A stretch of DNA of 64,000 nt. It comes from Trametes villosa (lineage: Eukaryota > Basidiomycota > Agaricomycetes > Polyporales > Polyporaceae). A program made the position numbers and the translations under genes. The notes below the pieces were generated by a model. That model saw only the letters and a list, made by a program, of their open reading frames with translations. It had not been told where the DNA came from and ran no database searches. Where the stretch lies: assembly GCA_002964805.2 (NCBI GenBank), contig PUDQ02000001.1:4426001-4490000 (forward strand), read 5' to 3'. Positions 63,553 through 64,000 of the stretch are shown one piece after another (positions within the stretch are counted from its first letter, which is position 1; each line of letters begins with the position of its first letter).

Positions 63553-64000
63553 AGCGGGTCACCTTCCTCGCGCTTGGGAAGGGGACCCTCGAGCAGCCAG
63601 GGACTTGATCGCCGGTTTTGCACCTTTCTCCTCTTTTTTGTCATCCACACACGGCAACTACCCACGCCGGCCTCCTCGCAACACAAACACTTGGTCTCTT
63701 CGCAACACTCGCAATACTCGCTCTAGATGCTATCTCACCCCCTTTCCGTCTACCACCCGTCGAAGGCTCGTAATCGAGTCTGGGAGCCGGGAGTGGCTCC
63801 TAGGCTCGTAGTACTTCGTCGACGGACCCGCACTACACCACCAACACCGAGATTTCCCTTCGTCTAGGCCTTCGCTCACGGCCTCCTCGATGTGGCACTC
63901 TCGATGACTCCGACCAACTTCCATCTTCTTCGACCTCGGCGCCCGGAGAGCTTGATCATTAGGCTCTTTGGATGTCTTCGTCGACTGCCCGCGCGAGTCA
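63553..64000. other. 3' flank of paralogue 2
   Basis: Contains the 3' UTR (CT-rich run at about 63630) and flanking DNA still homologous to 12530-12930. No further gene is visible before the window ends. Confidence 0.5.

Larger units (their letters stand above)
59835..64000 (+). repeat. Copy 2 of the large inverted duplicated unit, runs off the window
   Basis: Matches the reverse complement of 12530-16600. Similarity begins within about 30 bp of the KDZ target-site duplication and continues to the last bases of the window (to TCGACTGCCCGCGCG), so the full length of the unit is unknown. Differences include a roughly 39-bp insertion just before 60151 and small in-frame indels in the gene. Confidence 0.85.

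Noticed and set aside
60000..64000. Duplicated unit as an LTR retrotransposon or Helitron
   Set aside because: No long terminal repeats, reverse transcriptase, integrase, Rep or helicase motifs are visible. The right terminus lies outside the window, so its nature stays open.

Overview
This window is nuclear DNA of a filamentous basidiomycete, most likely an Agaricomycete of polypore type. The coding regions are GC-rich and broken by many introns of about 45-65 bp. Gene content fits: a DUF6534 membrane protein, a CE12 pectin-side esterase, a secreted sedolisin, fungal RTT109, and a KDZ transposon with CxC5/CxC6-type cysteine clusters. The genus cannot be fixed from the sequence.

Layout. 0.8-3.1 kb: DUF6534 protein (+). 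3.36-4.13 kb: a 748-bp non-autonomous TIR element, inserted in one copy of a tandemly duplicated promoter ahead of a secreted rhamnogalacturonan acetylesterase (+). 5.8-8.0 kb: sedolisin protease (-), divergent from RTT109 (+, 8.5-10.1 kb). 10.1-12.5 kb: no recognisable gene. 12.5-16.6 kb: copy 1 (-) of a large duplicated unit encoding a 920-aa protein of unknown function. 17.0-18.9 kb: a gene (-) that reads as an in-frame SET-domain/Tad3 fusion. 19.2-20.8 kb: PHD-finger protein (-), divergent from phospholipase D (+, 21.1-28.0 kb). 28.4-36.7 kb: complete PRP8 (+). 37.8-42.1 kb: PH-domain protein (+). 42.7-43.9 kb: COQ5 (-), divergent from FCF2 (+, 44.1-45.3 kb). 45.9-48.3 kb: conserved-looking disordered protein (-). 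48.3-51.2 kb: gene-poor. 51.2-53.0 kb: protein-kinase-like gene (-). 53.2-59.8 kb: an apparently complete 6,561-bp KDZ DNA transposon with 48-bp terminal inverted repeats, an identical 8-bp target-site duplication, an intact transposase (+) and a second gene (-) of unknown function. 59.8-64.0 kb: copy 2 (+) of the duplicated unit, in inverse orientation to copy 1, encoding a 915-aa paralogue and running off the window.

Most genes are housekeeping (splicing, rRNA processing, ubiquinone synthesis, tRNA editing, chromatin, lipid signalling) and are not functionally linked as a cluster. The unusual material is the SET-Tad3 fusion, the inverted 4.1-kb duplication of an undescribed gene family, the complete KDZ element with its companion gene right beside one copy of that family, and the small TIR element in the duplicated promoter.

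All splice structures were read by eye from GT-AG signals and frame continuity. No database was searched. Gene names rest on recognised family motifs.
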